Assembly (NCBI RefSeq): GCF_030815855.1
Contig: NZ_JAUSXG010000001.1
Span: 2,046,001 to 2,110,000, forward strand
DNA from: Variovorax paradoxus
Lineage (GTDB): Bacteria > Pseudomonadota > Gammaproteobacteria > Burkholderiales > Burkholderiaceae_C
Length of the DNA: 64,000 bases
Direction of reading: 5' to 3'
Positions within the stretch are counted from its first letter, which is position 1. The number at the start of each line of letters is the position of its first letter. The notes under the pieces were generated by a model. That model was not told the DNA's origin, did not search any database, and worked only from the letters and a program-made list of their open reading frames with translations. This document shows positions 18,723-27,753 of this stretch, in pieces. Made by a program: the position numbers and the translations under genes.

Positions 18723-20393
18723 ATGCAACTGAACGAACTTGCGGTTCGCAAGGGGGAAGCGGTCGACTACCAGAAGCTGGTGTTCGACTATGCCCGCCAT
18801 CCCGACCAGGATGCGCCGGCGCCGGTGCGCCGTCCGGTGGTGGTCGTTGGCGCAGGCCCCGTGGGTTTGGCGCTGGCCATCGATCTGGCGCAGCGCAAGA
18901 TTCCCGTGGTTCTTCTGGACAACGACAACACGCTGTCCACCGGCTCCCGCGCCATCTGTTTTGCGAAGCGCACGCTTGAGATTTTCGATCGCCTCGGATG
19001 CGGCGACCGCATGGTCGAGAAGGGCGTGTCCTGGAACGTCGGCCGTGTGTTCTTCAAGAACGAGGAGATCTACAGCTTCGACCTGTTGCCGGAGACGGGG
19101 CATGCGCGTCCCGCCTTCATCAATCTGCAGCAGTACTACGTGGAAGGTTTCCTGGCCGAGCGCGCGTCCGAGTTGCCGCTGATCGACCTGCGCTGGAAGA
19201 ACAAGCTCACGGGCGTGGTGCAGCACGCGGACCATGTCGAGTTGACGATCGAGACGCCCGATGGTTCGTACCGGCTCGAGGCCGACCATGTCGCGGCCTG
19301 CGATGGAAGCCGCTCGAGCATGCGCGGCCTGTTGGGCCTCGAAAGCAAGGGACGCCAGTTCAAGGACCGCTTCCTGATCGCCGACGTGAAGATGAAGCTC
19401 GACCGGCAGGCCGAACGCTGGTTCTGGTTCGATCCCGAATTTCATCGCAACCAGAGCGTGCTGCTGCACATGCAGCCCGACAACGTCTGGCGCATCGACT
19501 TCCAGCTCGGCTGGGATGCCGATCCCGAAGAAGAAAAGAAGCCCGAGAAGATCATTCCCCGCGTCAAGGCGCTGCTGGGCGAAGACGCACAGTTCGATCT
19601 CGAATGGGCCAGCGTCTACACCTTCTCCTGCCTGCGGATGGACCGGTTCCGGCAGGGCCGCGTGTTCTTCGCCGGGGATTCGGCGCATGGTGTTTCGCCG
19701 TTCGGCGCGCGCGGCGCCAACTCGGGCGTGCAGGACGCGGAGAACCTGGCGTGGAAGCTTGCCGCGGTTCTGCAGCATCAGGCGCCCGACGCACTGCTCG
19801 ACAGCTATGGCCACGAACGCGAATACGCGGCCGACGAAAACATCCTCAACTCGACGCGCGCCACCGATTTCATCACGCCCAAGAGCGAGATCAGCAGGCT
19901 GTTCCGGGACGCAGTGCTGGAGCTTGCAAAGTTCCACGCCTTTGCGCGCACCCTGGTCAACAGCGGCCGGCTGTCCCTGCCGGCCACGCTGCGCACGTCG
20001 GCCTTGAACACGCCGGACAGCGACCTGTTCGAAGGGGGCATGGTGCCGGGCGCCGTGGCCGCGGACGCGCCGGTGATCCGCGCCGATGGCAAGGCGGGCT
20101 GGCTGCTGCAGGAAGCAGCCAGCGGTGCGTTCACCGCGCTGGTGTTTGGCGAAGGCGAGATGGCGGACCTCGCGGCACGCGCTGCGGCTGAAGCGGGTGC
20201 AGCGGCTGGAGTGCCCGTTGCGACGGTGCGCATCCCCATCGACGAAGCCCATGCGCTGGCAACCCGGCGCTATGACGCGAGAGCAGGCACGGTCTACCTG
20301 CTGCGCCCCGACCAGCACGTATGCGGACGCTGGCGCAGTGCCGACGCAGGCATCGTGCGTGCGGCGCTGCATCGCGCGCTTTGCGCCGCCTGA
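18723..20393 (+). CDS. FAD-dependent aromatic hydroxylase (MhpA/PheA-like)
   Basis: It has 556 residues, preceded by a GGAGACAAG site. An N-terminal Rossmann motif GAGPVGLALAIDLA lies near residue 42, the DG motif is AACDGSRSSMRGLLG, and the FAD ribityl motif is GRVFFAGDSAHGVSPFGARGANSGVQDA (shown in parts). These are the three signatures of group A flavoprotein monooxygenases such as 3-(3-hydroxyphenyl)propionate hydroxylase. A C-terminal thioredoxin-like domain follows, as in phenol hydroxylase relatives. The substrate is probably a hydroxylated aromatic acid. Confidence 0.9.
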   Translation: MQLNELAVRKGEAVDYQKLVFDYARHPDQDAPAPVRRPVVVVGAGPVGLALAIDLAQRKIPVVLLDNDNTLSTGSRAICFAKRTLEIFDRLGCGDRMVEKGVSWNVGRVFFKNEEIYSFDLLPETGHARPAFINLQQYYVEGFLAERASELPLIDLRWKNKLTGVVQHADHVELTIETPDGSYRLEADHVAACDGSRSSMRGLLGLESKGRQFKDRFLIADVKMKLDRQAERWFWFDPEFHRNQSVLLHMQPDNVWRIDFQLGWDADPEEEKKPEKIIPRVKALLGEDAQFDLEWASVYTFSCLRMDRFRQGRVFFAGDSAHGVSPFGARGANSGVQDAENLAWKLAAVLQHQAPDALLDSYGHEREYAADENILNSTRATDFITPKSEISRLFRDAVLELAKFHAFARTLVNSGRLSLPATLRTSALNTPDSDLFEGGMVPGAVAADAPVIRADGKAGWLLQEAASGAFTALVFGEGEMADLAARAAAEAGAAAGVPVATVRIPIDEAHALATRRYDARAGTVYLLRPDQHVCGRWRSADAGIVRAALHRALCAA

Positions 20394-20480
20394 AGAGATC
20401 GTTGCCCCTGCTGTACGAGGCGTTCGCTACCGCAACGCGCCGCTGAAATTCCAGTCACAACAACCCACGGAGACACAACC

Positions 20481-21437
20481 ATGATTCGCCTTTTCCTCAC
20501 CGGCCTGGCCCTGGCGGCAACCACTCATCTCGCCGTCGCGCAGGACAGCAAGCCCATCGAATGGGTGGTCGGCTACGCCGCGGGCGGCGGCTCCGACTCC
20601 GTCGCGCGTGCCGCGGCCGAAACGATGTCCAAGAGCCTGGCCCGGCCCATCGTGATCAACAACAAGCCTGGCGCGGCGACCAACATCGCCGCGGACTATG
20701 TCGCCCGCTCGAAGGACTACGGCAATGTCATGCTGACGGCCGACTTCGCCACCCTTGCAGCCAACCCCTTCCTGTTCTCCAAGCTCAGCTACAACGCCGA
20801 GAAAGATCTCACGCCGGTCGGCATGCTGGCGCGCTTCCCGCTCGTGCTGGTGGTCGGGCCCCAAGTGCCGGTGAAGAATTTCAAGGAGTTCGTCGCCTGG
20901 GCCAAGGCGCAACCCGGCGGTGTGAACTACGCTTCGGCGGGTGCCGGCAGTCCGCACCATCTGGCGGCTGAACTGCTGCGCGAAAAAACCGGTGTCACGA
21001 TGGCGCACGTGGCGTACCGCGGTGCGGCACCCGCAATGCTGGACATCCTGGGCGGCCAGGTTCCTTTCATGATGGTCGACACCGCCAGCGGCAATCAGTT
21101 CGTGTTGGCCGGCAAGGTCAAGGCGATCGGCGTCGCGAGCTCGAAGCGCATTGCCACGCTGCCCGATGTGCCGACCCTTGCCGAGCAAGGACTGAGCGAC
21201 TTCGAAGCCTATGCGTGGCAGGGACTCGCCGTGCCGAGTGGCACGCCTCCCGAAACGGTGGCGAAGCTCAACAAGGCGTTGGTCGACGCGTTGAATTCGA
21301 CTGCGGTGCAAGCACGCTTTCTCGCCCTGGGCGTCGAAGGGCTGCCGGGCACACCGAACGACATGGCCAGGTATGTCAAGGACGAGCGCGAGCGTTGGGG
21401 CCGCCTCATCAAGGCGAACAACATCAAGGTCGATTGA
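20481..21437 (+). CDS. Bug-family (TctC-like) periplasmic solute receptor
   Basis: It has 318 residues with a signal peptide (MIRLFLTGLALAATTHLAVAQ). The Bug fold signatures are VVGYAAGGGSDSVARAAAE, RPIVINNKPGAATNIAADYV, YASAGAGSPHHLAAELL and VAYRGAAPAMLDILGGQV. These receptors capture carboxylated substrates in the periplasm, for TctAB-type transport or sensing. No TctA or TctB gene is adjacent, which is common for this expanded family in Burkholderiales. It ends the operon and probably recognises the aromatic or carboxylic substrate of the two enzymes. Confidence 0.92.
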   Translation: MIRLFLTGLALAATTHLAVAQDSKPIEWVVGYAAGGGSDSVARAAAETMSKSLARPIVINNKPGAATNIAADYVARSKDYGNVMLTADFATLAANPFLFSKLSYNAEKDLTPVGMLARFPLVLVVGPQVPVKNFKEFVAWAKAQPGGVNYASAGAGSPHHLAAELLREKTGVTMAHVAYRGAAPAMLDILGGQVPFMMVDTASGNQFVLAGKVKAIGVASSKRIATLPDVPTLAEQGLSDFEAYAWQGLAVPSGTPPETVAKLNKALVDALNSTAVQARFLALGVEGLPGTPNDMARYVKDERERWGRLIKANNIKVD

Positions 21438-21639
21438 TCCGGGACGGAATCATTTCGCGGCAGACGCGCGATGGACGCACGGTGGACGTTGTGCGCTCGC
21501 CCTTGCGCTGGCAGCCCTTGCGGCGTTTAGTTCTATGTCCACTGGCCAGTTGGGCTTGCGAATACTTAACGATACATTCAAGTCCCGAAGACGAGCCGGC
21601 CTCTTTGGCAGCGTAAATGCCGGCAATGGGGAGAAGTGA

Positions 21640-21915
21640 ATGCCGCTTTTGTTCTTGATGAGGCTGCAGCATGTGCAGCTTCCGGTTCGAGTTTCCTGCC
21701 CGGAGGAAATCCGGCACGTCTCAGTACTTCTGTCTACCGGTTTGATCGAGGCCGAGATCGCTACGCTCGAGCCGAACACGCCCTACGCTTCGTCGCGTTT
21801 GGCGACGGTCGTTCGCATCACTGCGGCCGGCGTTGCCGAGCTGGCGAAGATGAGCGATATGCCTGCGCTCAGGCGAACCGCATTGCAATTTGGCCGCGGA
21901 TTGCGGTTGATGTGA
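21640..21915 (+). CDS. Small hypothetical protein
   Basis: It has 91 residues with a strong GGGGAGAAGTGA ribosome site just before the ATG. A sigma-70-like pair TTGGGC (21550-21555) and TACATT (21573-21578), 17 bp apart, lies upstream, so it is probably its own transcript. The protein has an N-terminal hydrophobic/basic stretch, then a region with RLATVVRITAAGVAELAKM. There are no catalytic or metal-binding motifs and no signal peptide. Family and function are not recognised. Confidence 0.55.
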   Translation: MPLLFLMRLQHVQLPVRVSCPEEIRHVSVLLSTGLIEAEIATLEPNTPYASSRLATVVRITAAGVAELAKMSDMPALRRTALQFGRGLRLM

Positions 21916-21929
21916 ACCGCCCCTGGATC

Positions 21930-21973
21930 TGAACTGCCCCCCGGAAGTTGGACGAAATTCTGGAGGCAGTTCA
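21930..21973. repeat. Short inverted repeat TGAACTGCC/GGCAGTTCA
   Basis: TGAACTGCC at 21930-21938 and GGCAGTTCA at 21965-21973 flank 26 bp, and a partial third copy (CAGTTCGG) follows near 21987. The sequence resembles the termini of IS3-type elements but no transposase is present. It also lies between two convergent genes, so it could be a weak terminator stem. Remnant status is a guess. Confidence 0.3.
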
Positions 21974-22019
21974 ATTTCGAGGAGATCAGTTCGGGCGTGC
22001 GTGAAGGGTTGACAACCGA

Positions 22020-25000
22020 TCAGAACGTCCAGTTCAGGTTGACCTTGAAGCCATGGTCCTTGAGCCCGTCGCCGAACTGACCCGAATACGAGGCACTCAG
22101 CGCCAGGTTCGGGCGCAGCTGCGTCTCGGCCCCGGCTTCGAGCACCGCGACGTTCTTGGCCAGCGGCACGCCGGTGATGGTGAACGGCAGGCTGCCGCCG
22201 AAGGCATGGGTGCTCGTGGGTGCCGCATCGCCGAACGCATGGCGCCAGCCCAGCATGCCGCGCAGTTTGATGCTGTCGCTGGCCTGCATGCTTGCACGCA
22301 CACCCAAGGTCGAGAGGGTCGCATCGGTGCTGCCGCCATAGCCGTACAGCGCGGCAAGCCCGCCGCGCTCCATGAAGGCGTCGCTCTTCAGCGTCACGTG
22401 GGCAAGGCCGACGAAGGGTTCGAGGGCCGCGCGGCCCATCTCGAGGCGGTGGCCGAGCTCGCCGAACAGCTGGCGCGTCGTGCTGTCGTACTTGCCGGCC
22501 AGGCTGTCGGTAAAGCCCGCAAAGGTGGCGGAGCGGCCGGTCTCCGTCTTGTTCCAGCTGCGGCTCGCGCCCAGGCGCAGGGCCGTGGCGCCCCATTGCG
22601 TGCCGCCATAGACGCCCACGTGGTAGCTGTCGGTCTTGGCGCTGCTGTTGCGCGCGCTGGTGTCCGCGCTGGCACGGCTGTAGCCGCCCAGTGCGCCCAC
22701 GCGCCAACCCGAGCCCACGCCGGTGTCCGCGCCGACGAAGAACCCGCCGATGTCGCGCTTGAGCTTGGCCGCGTTGCCGTCGGTGTCGATGCTGCCCCAG
22801 GAGCCGAACACCTGGCCCCAGCTTGAACGCGCCTGGCCGTCCTCGGGCGTGCAGGCCGTACCGGCCTGCTGCGGTGTCTGCGCCGCACTGCCGGGCGCGC
22901 ACGCCGCACTGCGCAGGCGGTCGGTCGCAGCCTCGCGCACGAAGCGGCCGTCTTCCAGCAGCGCCGTTTTGGAGGAGGCGTGGATGTCTGCCGACAGCTG
23001 GTTCAAGGCATCGCGCGCCGCAAAGTCGTTGGGCAGCCACGCCACGGCCGTGGCCAGGCCGTTGGTTCCGGGCAGGCTTTCCAGCGCCACGCCGACCGCG
23101 GCCTGATTGGGCGTGGTGGCGGGTTCGACGAAGCTGCGGGTTTTCTCGGCCAGCAAATAGACATGGTTCGCGTCGTAGCTGTCGGTCACGCGCACGAAGG
23201 CGCTCTGGGTATCGCCCGTCAGGGTGTAGGTGCCGACGATGCCACCGTCGGCGCTCAGCACCGTGTACCGGGTGCCCGGGCCGAAGCTGCCGTTGCCCGT
23301 GCGAACGACATTGAGACGCGAGCCGCTCGCGAGGTTGGCGCTGCCGCTCACACGCAAGAGGTCGGACGCGGTGGAGGCCGGATCGACCTCGGCTTGGTAG
23401 GTCGAGCCCGACAGCTGCGTGAAGTTGCCGTTGACGCTGAGCGTGCCGATGGAATTGCCCGGCGAGACGGTGCCGGCGACGCTCGTGCTGCCGACCGAGC
23501 CGGCGCCTTGCAGTCGCCCGGCCGCCAGCACGTTCACCGTGCCGCCGAGCGCGCCGTTGACGGCGAGCGTGCCGCCTTCGACCGAAGTCGAGCCGGTGAA
23601 CGCCGCGCCGTTGCCCGTGAGGTTGGTCATGCCGGCGCCGACCTGCCGGAGGGCGCCGCTGCCGGAGATATTGCCGGCGAGATCGAGCCGGTTCGAGCGA
23701 TTGAAGACCAGCGTGCCGTCGTTCGCCACATTGCCGGCGATCGAGCCCGAAGTGCCGCCACTGCCGAGCTGAAGGGTGCCCGCACTGCCGATGGTCGTTC
23801 CACCCGTATAGGTGTTGGTGCCCGTCAGCACCTGCGTGCCGGCCGCGAGCACGAGGCTGCCCGTGCCTGCGATGGCGCCGCTGAAGGTGTCGGCGGCCGC
23901 GGTCAGCGTAAGGGCCTTGTCGCCGAGCGCGACGGCGCCGCTGCCCGACAGGCGCTGCACACTGGTGCCGGCCGCGCTCACGCCAGAAATATCGAAGGTG
24001 CCATTGGCGACCACCTGGCTGGAGCTTGCGATGTTGCCGGCGCCTGCAAGCGCGAGCGTGCCGGAGGCGATCGTTGTTGCGCCGGTATAGCCGTTCGCCG
24101 CCGTGAGCACCGTCGTGCCCGTGCCCGCGTTCGTGACCGCACCGGCGCCGGAGACCAGGCCGCCGAAGGTCGCGACATCCGATCGATTGAAGATCAGCGT
24201 TCCGTTGTTGGTGACGTCGCCGGCGATCGAGCCCGAGGTGCCGCCGTTGCCAAGCTGCAAGGCGCCTCCACTGATCGTGGTGCCGCCCGTGTAGCTGTTG
24301 GCGCCGGTGAGCACCAGGGTGCCGGCGTTCACGGCGAGTGCCGCGTTGCCGCTGATCGTGCTGTCGAGCTGCGCAGTGCCCGAGTTCAAGGTGACGCTGT
24401 TCATGCCGCTGATGGCATAGGCTGCGCCGTGCGTGAAGCTGTTCGCGCCGAGGTTGAAGTTCAGCGCGTCGGCGCCGTCGCCGGTGATGCTGCCGTTGAT
24501 TGCGCCGCCGGTGACGGTCACGCTGTCGGTGCCGCCGCCGAGCAGCACGGAGCCGTTGATGGTCCCAGCCGTGGTGATAGTGGCATTGCCGCCGGTCTCG
24601 TCCGTGCCGTCGCGGTCAATGTCGCCGTCCCGGATGGCGATACCGGATCCGCCGGCGTTGATCGTGGCGCCGCCGCCGATGTTCAGCGTGCCGCCTGCGG
24701 CCGCGCCAGTGCGGATACCAGCGCCGAAGCCGGTGCCTCCCGTGACCGTTCCACCGGTCACATCAACGGCGTAGGTTCCGTTGCTAAACGCACGAATACC
24801 ATCGGCATTGTTCATGAGGGCATCAACAGTGCCGCCACTCATCTGGACGATGGCTCGGCCGGTGCCATTAGCCTGGCTAGCGAGCCCGATACCGTTGGCC
24901 CCCTGCGCAGTTGCCGAGCCGCCCTGCATCACGACCGTGGCATCGGCCGGGGATAAGCCAGCAGCGAGAACAGCAGATAGTGCATTGCCGTTGCGAGCCA

Positions 25001-25835
25001 GAACCGTTCCGCCAGTCATGGTCGTGGTTGCTGCGCCGTTACCGGCGTTGATGGCTTGCAGACCATGCCCGCCAGAGTCGACCGAGCCGCCTGTCATTGT
25101 GACGCTCGCGGCCGACGAGGAGGGGAAAATGCTCACCTGTGCGCGAACACCAATCGAACTGGCGCCGCTTGTTTGGATGGAACCGCCCGACACCGTCACG
25201 CTGGCGTCTCCGGTTGCACTCCCGCCGATCGATGCTGAAAGTCCGACGGCCCCAAAACCGTTCGACGTATTGGCGACTTGTCCCCCGGCCATCGTGATAT
25301 TCACGCTGCCGCTGCCGAATGTATTGGTCGCGAGCACTGTAGTGAGCGCATTGGAGCTGATCGAGCCACCGCCAATCGTGATGTTCCCGGGCCCGTTGCG
25401 CGGGTTGTTGATCGTGATCGCACCGCGGCCGACGCCGGTGATCGAGGTCACGCTGTTGACATTGATTGCGAGTTCCCTCGCGTTGACTGCTGCACCCTGA
25501 AGAAACACGGCCGCACCGCCTATGGTCCCCTGGATCACCATGGCCGGATTGTTCAGATTGAGCGTCAGGCCGTCGCTGCCTGTGTATTGAAGGCCGGTGG
25601 GATAGCTGGTCCCCAGGCAGGTGATCGAATCGGCACCGCCACCTTCGGCACCGCACTCGTTAGCCGCGCGCGCCAACTGGGGGGTGCCGGCGAGAAATGC
25701 GACGGCGAGTGCGATGGCTGAAACCGTAAACCCGGAAGCGCTGTTCGCGGCGGACCTGCCTGGCGCAGCCACCGAGTGGGCGTTCTTGCTGGACCTGTGG
25801 CGCGTGAGCCGTGTGTTGCCTGCGGGCGATTTCAT
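22020..25835 (-). CDS. Large autotransporter adhesin-type protein
   Basis: It has 1271 residues from the ATG at 25835 (AGGGAG site). A long basic N-terminus precedes the hydrophobic signal core (about residues 35-58, ending LARAANECG), like an extended signal peptide. The passenger is a Gly/Ser/Thr/Asn-rich beta-helix with autotransporter-associated beta-strand repeats (SYTGGTTISGGALQLGN, TYTGGTTIGSAGTLQLGS). The last 270 residues form an autotransporter barrel ending in aromatic alternation and Phe (FKVNLNWTF). It should be secreted through its own barrel and displayed on the surface. No protease triad is visible. Confidence 0.92.
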   Translation of the reverse strand: MKSPAGNTRLTRHRSSKNAHSVAAPGRSAANSASGFTVSAIALAVAFLAGTPQLARAANECGAEGGGADSITCLGTSYPTGLQYTGSDGLTLNLNNPAMVIQGTIGGAAVFLQGAAVNARELAINVNSVTSITGVGRGAITINNPRNGPGNITIGGGSISSNALTTVLATNTFGSGSVNITMAGGQVANTSNGFGAVGLSASIGGSATGDASVTVSGGSIQTSGASSIGVRAQVSIFPSSSAASVTMTGGSVDSGGHGLQAINAGNGAATTTMTGGTVLARNGNALSAVLAAGLSPADATVVMQGGSATAQGANGIGLASQANGTGRAIVQMSGGTVDALMNNADGIRAFSNGTYAVDVTGGTVTGGTGFGAGIRTGAAAGGTLNIGGGATINAGGSGIAIRDGDIDRDGTDETGGNATITTAGTINGSVLLGGGTDSVTVTGGAINGSITGDGADALNFNLGANSFTHGAAYAISGMNSVTLNSGTAQLDSTISGNAALAVNAGTLVLTGANSYTGGTTISGGALQLGNGGTSGSIAGDVTNNGTLIFNRSDVATFGGLVSGAGAVTNAGTGTTVLTAANGYTGATTIASGTLALAGAGNIASSSQVVANGTFDISGVSAAGTSVQRLSGSGAVALGDKALTLTAAADTFSGAIAGTGSLVLAAGTQVLTGTNTYTGGTTIGSAGTLQLGSGGTSGSIAGNVANDGTLVFNRSNRLDLAGNISGSGALRQVGAGMTNLTGNGAAFTGSTSVEGGTLAVNGALGGTVNVLAAGRLQGAGSVGSTSVAGTVSPGNSIGTLSVNGNFTQLSGSTYQAEVDPASTASDLLRVSGSANLASGSRLNVVRTGNGSFGPGTRYTVLSADGGIVGTYTLTGDTQSAFVRVTDSYDANHVYLLAEKTRSFVEPATTPNQAAVGVALESLPGTNGLATAVAWLPNDFAARDALNQLSADIHASSKTALLEDGRFVREAATDRLRSAACAPGSAAQTPQQAGTACTPEDGQARSSWGQVFGSWGSIDTDGNAAKLKRDIGGFFVGADTGVGSGWRVGALGGYSRASADTSARNSSAKTDSYHVGVYGGTQWGATALRLGASRSWNKTETGRSATFAGFTDSLAGKYDSTTRQLFGELGHRLEMGRAALEPFVGLAHVTLKSDAFMERGGLAALYGYGGSTDATLSTLGVRASMQASDSIKLRGMLGWRHAFGDAAPTSTHAFGGSLPFTITGVPLAKNVAVLEAGAETQLRPNLALSASYSGQFGDGLKDHGFKVNLNWTF
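23698..24266. repeat. Internal direct repeats in the autotransporter passenger
   Basis: Two segments of about 83 bp, at 23698-23780 and 24184-24266, are near-identical and 486 bp (162 codons) apart. They encode the repeated LQLGxGGTSGSIAGxVxNxGTLxFNRS motif of the beta-helix. Such repeats are hot spots for length change by recombination. Confidence 0.7.
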
Positions 25836-25874
25836 CTGGGAAGGTCTCCCTGAATTGGTCAGCTGATCATCAGG

Positions 25875-25893
25875 TTGTGAGAAATTTTTACAA
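25875..25893. promoter_or_regulatory. Dyad upstream of the autotransporter gene
   Basis: TTGTGAGAAATTTTTACAA is a nearly perfect 19-bp inverted repeat lying 40-58 bp before the autotransporter ATG. It is AT-rich in GC-rich surroundings. It suits an operator for a dimeric regulator; the regulator is unknown. Confidence 0.4.
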
Positions 25894-25997
25894 CTAGTCA
25901 CGTAAGCCTTAAGGGCTCATCCAAGGAGATTTTTTGCGCGGGTGTGGGTTGGTGGAGACAGGCGGACGCGACCCTACGCACGCATCCGCGGAAAATG

Positions 25998-26015
25998 ATA
26001 TGGTAGGCATCATGC
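25998..26015. promoter_or_regulatory. Candidate TetR operator overlapping the tetR start
   Basis: ATATG-N5-CATCATGC occurs here and again at 26645-26662, upstream of the oxidoreductase gene. The copy here overlaps the start codon region of the TetR gene, with ATGAT and ATCAT as dyad arms. Two copies of a 13-base pattern with fixed spacing, one in front of each gene, suggest TetR autorepression and control of the operon. Confidence 0.5.
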
Positions 26016-26605
26016 GAATCGCGAAAACCACCCCCAGAGCAGCGGCCAAGGAAGCCACGCACGAACGCATCGTGTCCGTGGCGGCCCGCGCAATCCGTCG
26101 CACGGGCTATGAGGGGACGGGCGTCGCAGACATCATGAAAGAAGCCGGCCTGACGCATGGCGCCTTCTATGCCCACTTCGCGTCGCGCGAGGCCATGCTG
26201 GCCGAAGCGGCGGGGAGGGCGTGCGCGGAAGCCGCTGCCGCCGCGGCCGAAGTCGTGGCCCGCACGCCTGCCGACCAGGTGCTTGCCTCCATGCTGGGCG
26301 CCTATTTGTCGAAGGAACACGTCGAACGCGCCGACGTGGGATGCCCTCTGGCAGCACTCGGCTGCGAAACCTCGCGCCAGGTACCCGAAGTGCGCCGGGT
26401 GACCACCCGGCACATCAAGGAAATGATCGACTTGCTGGCCCGCCAGCTGCCGGACTGGGGGCAACCAGGTGCCCACGAGCGGGCGCTGGTGACCCTCTCC
26501 ACGATGGTGGGCGCCTTGCTGCTGGCGCGCGCAGTCGATGAGCCTGCGCTGTCCGACGGCCTTCGCCAGGCAGCGCTCAATCACCTGAGCCCCGTGGGCA
26601 GCTGA
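26012..26605 (+). CDS. TetR/AcrR-family repressor
   Basis: It has 197 residues from the ATG at 26012; an in-frame ATG at 26000 adds four residues and cannot be excluded. The N-terminal helix-turn-helix is clear: THERIVSVAARAIRRTGYEGTGVADIMKEAGLTHGAFYAHF (parts). The C-terminal ligand domain contains GCPLAALGCETSRQ, seen in TetR regulators next to dehydrogenases. It lies 106 bp upstream of, and in the same direction as, an oxidoreductase and a short-chain dehydrogenase, which are its likely targets. Confidence 0.88.
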   Translation: MRIAKTTPRAAAKEATHERIVSVAARAIRRTGYEGTGVADIMKEAGLTHGAFYAHFASREAMLAEAAGRACAEAAAAAAEVVARTPADQVLASMLGAYLSKEHVERADVGCPLAALGCETSRQVPEVRRVTTRHIKEMIDLLARQLPDWGQPGAHERALVTLSTMVGALLLARAVDEPALSDGLRQAALNHLSPVGS

Positions 26606-26644
26606 ATCCGCCAATGGACCTGCTGCCCTTTTCTTTGCCTTTTA

Positions 26645-26662
26645 ATATGACGAACATCATGC
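26645..26662. promoter_or_regulatory. Second copy of the candidate TetR operator
   Basis: ATATG-ACGAA-CATCATGC repeats the pattern seen at the tetR start. It lies 50 bp before the oxidoreductase ATG, a position suited to promoter occlusion. A TTGCCT hexamer (26635-26640) just upstream could be the -35 box. Confidence 0.5.
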
Positions 26663-26711
26663 AAAATAGATCGATCGACAACACCCGGCACGCCGGGAAC
26701 AAGGAAGCCTC

Positions 26712-27713
26712 ATGAAAGCATTCGTGCTCGAGCGCTATGGAAAAAAGCGCGCATTGCGATCGACGGATATGCCGACACCCGAGCTGCGCGATGACGAGGT
26801 CCTGGTCGAGGTCCATGCCGCGGGCGTGAACCTGCTGGACGCCAAGATCAGGGGCGGCGAGTTCAAGCTCATCCTGCCTTATCAGTTGCCGCTGGTGCTG
26901 GGCCACGACGTGGCCGGCGTCGTGGTGCAGGTGGGCCGGCGCGTGCAGCACTTCAGGCCGGGCGACGAGGTGTATGCGCGGCCGGACGATTTCCGCATCG
27001 GCACTTTTGCCGAGTTCGTCGCGGTCAAGGAGGCATCGCTGGCGCCCAAGCCCAAGGGCCTCACGATGGCCGAGGCCGCTTCCATTCCGCTGGTGGGCCT
27101 GACGGCATGGCAGGCATTGGTCGAGAAGGCAAAGCTGAAGAAGGGGCAGAAGGTCTTCATCCAGGCCGGCTCCGGCGGCGTCGGCACCTTTGCCATCCAG
27201 CTGGCCAGGCACCTGGGCGCCACCGTCGCCACGACGACGAGCACGGCCAACGCCGAGTGGGTGAAGAGCCTGGGCGCCGACGTCGTCATCGACTACAAGA
27301 CGCAGGACTTCGAAGAGGTGCTGCGCGACTACGACGTGGTCCTGAACAGCCAGGACGGCAAGACGCTCGAGAAGTCGCTTCGCGTGCTCAAGCGCGGCGG
27401 AAAGCTCATCTCCATCTCGGGTCCGCCCGACCCTGCATTCGGCAGCGACATCGGCGCTTCGGGTTTCGTGACACTCGTCATGCGGCTGCTGAGCTCGGGC
27501 GTGCGCCGGAAGGCGCGGGGCCGGAGTATCGACTACTCGTTCCTCTTCATGACGGCGAACGGCAGCCAGTTGCGGGAGATCACCCGGCTCATCGAGGCCG
27601 GGGCCATCCGACCGGTGATCGACCGGGTCTTTCCGTTCGACTCGACCAACGAGGCCCTGGCCTATGTCGAAGCGGGCCGTGCCAAGGGCAAGGTCGTCAT
27701 CCAGGTCAAGTGA
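26712..27713 (+). CDS. NADP-dependent quinone-oxidoreductase-type MDR alcohol dehydrogenase
   Basis: It has 333 residues. The medium-chain dehydrogenase signatures are LVLGHDVAGVVVQVG, the nucleotide motif QAGSGGVGTFAIQLARHLGA and VFPFDSTNEALAYVEAGRAKGKVVIQ. The catalytic-zinc cysteines of classical alcohol dehydrogenases are absent, so it belongs to the zinc-independent quinone oxidoreductase/enone reductase group. Such enzymes reduce alpha,beta-unsaturated carbonyls or quinones. It precedes the short-chain dehydrogenase by 40 bp and probably shares its transcript. Confidence 0.9.
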   Translation: MKAFVLERYGKKRALRSTDMPTPELRDDEVLVEVHAAGVNLLDAKIRGGEFKLILPYQLPLVLGHDVAGVVVQVGRRVQHFRPGDEVYARPDDFRIGTFAEFVAVKEASLAPKPKGLTMAEAASIPLVGLTAWQALVEKAKLKKGQKVFIQAGSGGVGTFAIQLARHLGATVATTTSTANAEWVKSLGADVVIDYKTQDFEEVLRDYDVVLNSQDGKTLEKSLRVLKRGGKLISISGPPDPAFGSDIGASGFVTLVMRLLSSGVRRKARGRSIDYSFLFMTANGSQLREITRLIEAGAIRPVIDRVFPFDSTNEALAYVEAGRAKGKVVIQVK

Positions 27714-27753
27714 ATCTCACGCTCAACCACCATCCACTTTTTTGGAGCCTCTC

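Noticed and set aside
18621..20372. 583-codon minus-strand frame opposite the FAD hydroxylase
   Set aside because: Shadow frame; the plus-strand protein has three flavoprotein signatures.
22980..24956. 658-codon plus-strand frame opposite the autotransporter
   Set aside because: It mirrors the Gly/Thr/Ala repeats of the autotransporter in another frame and has no ribosome site.
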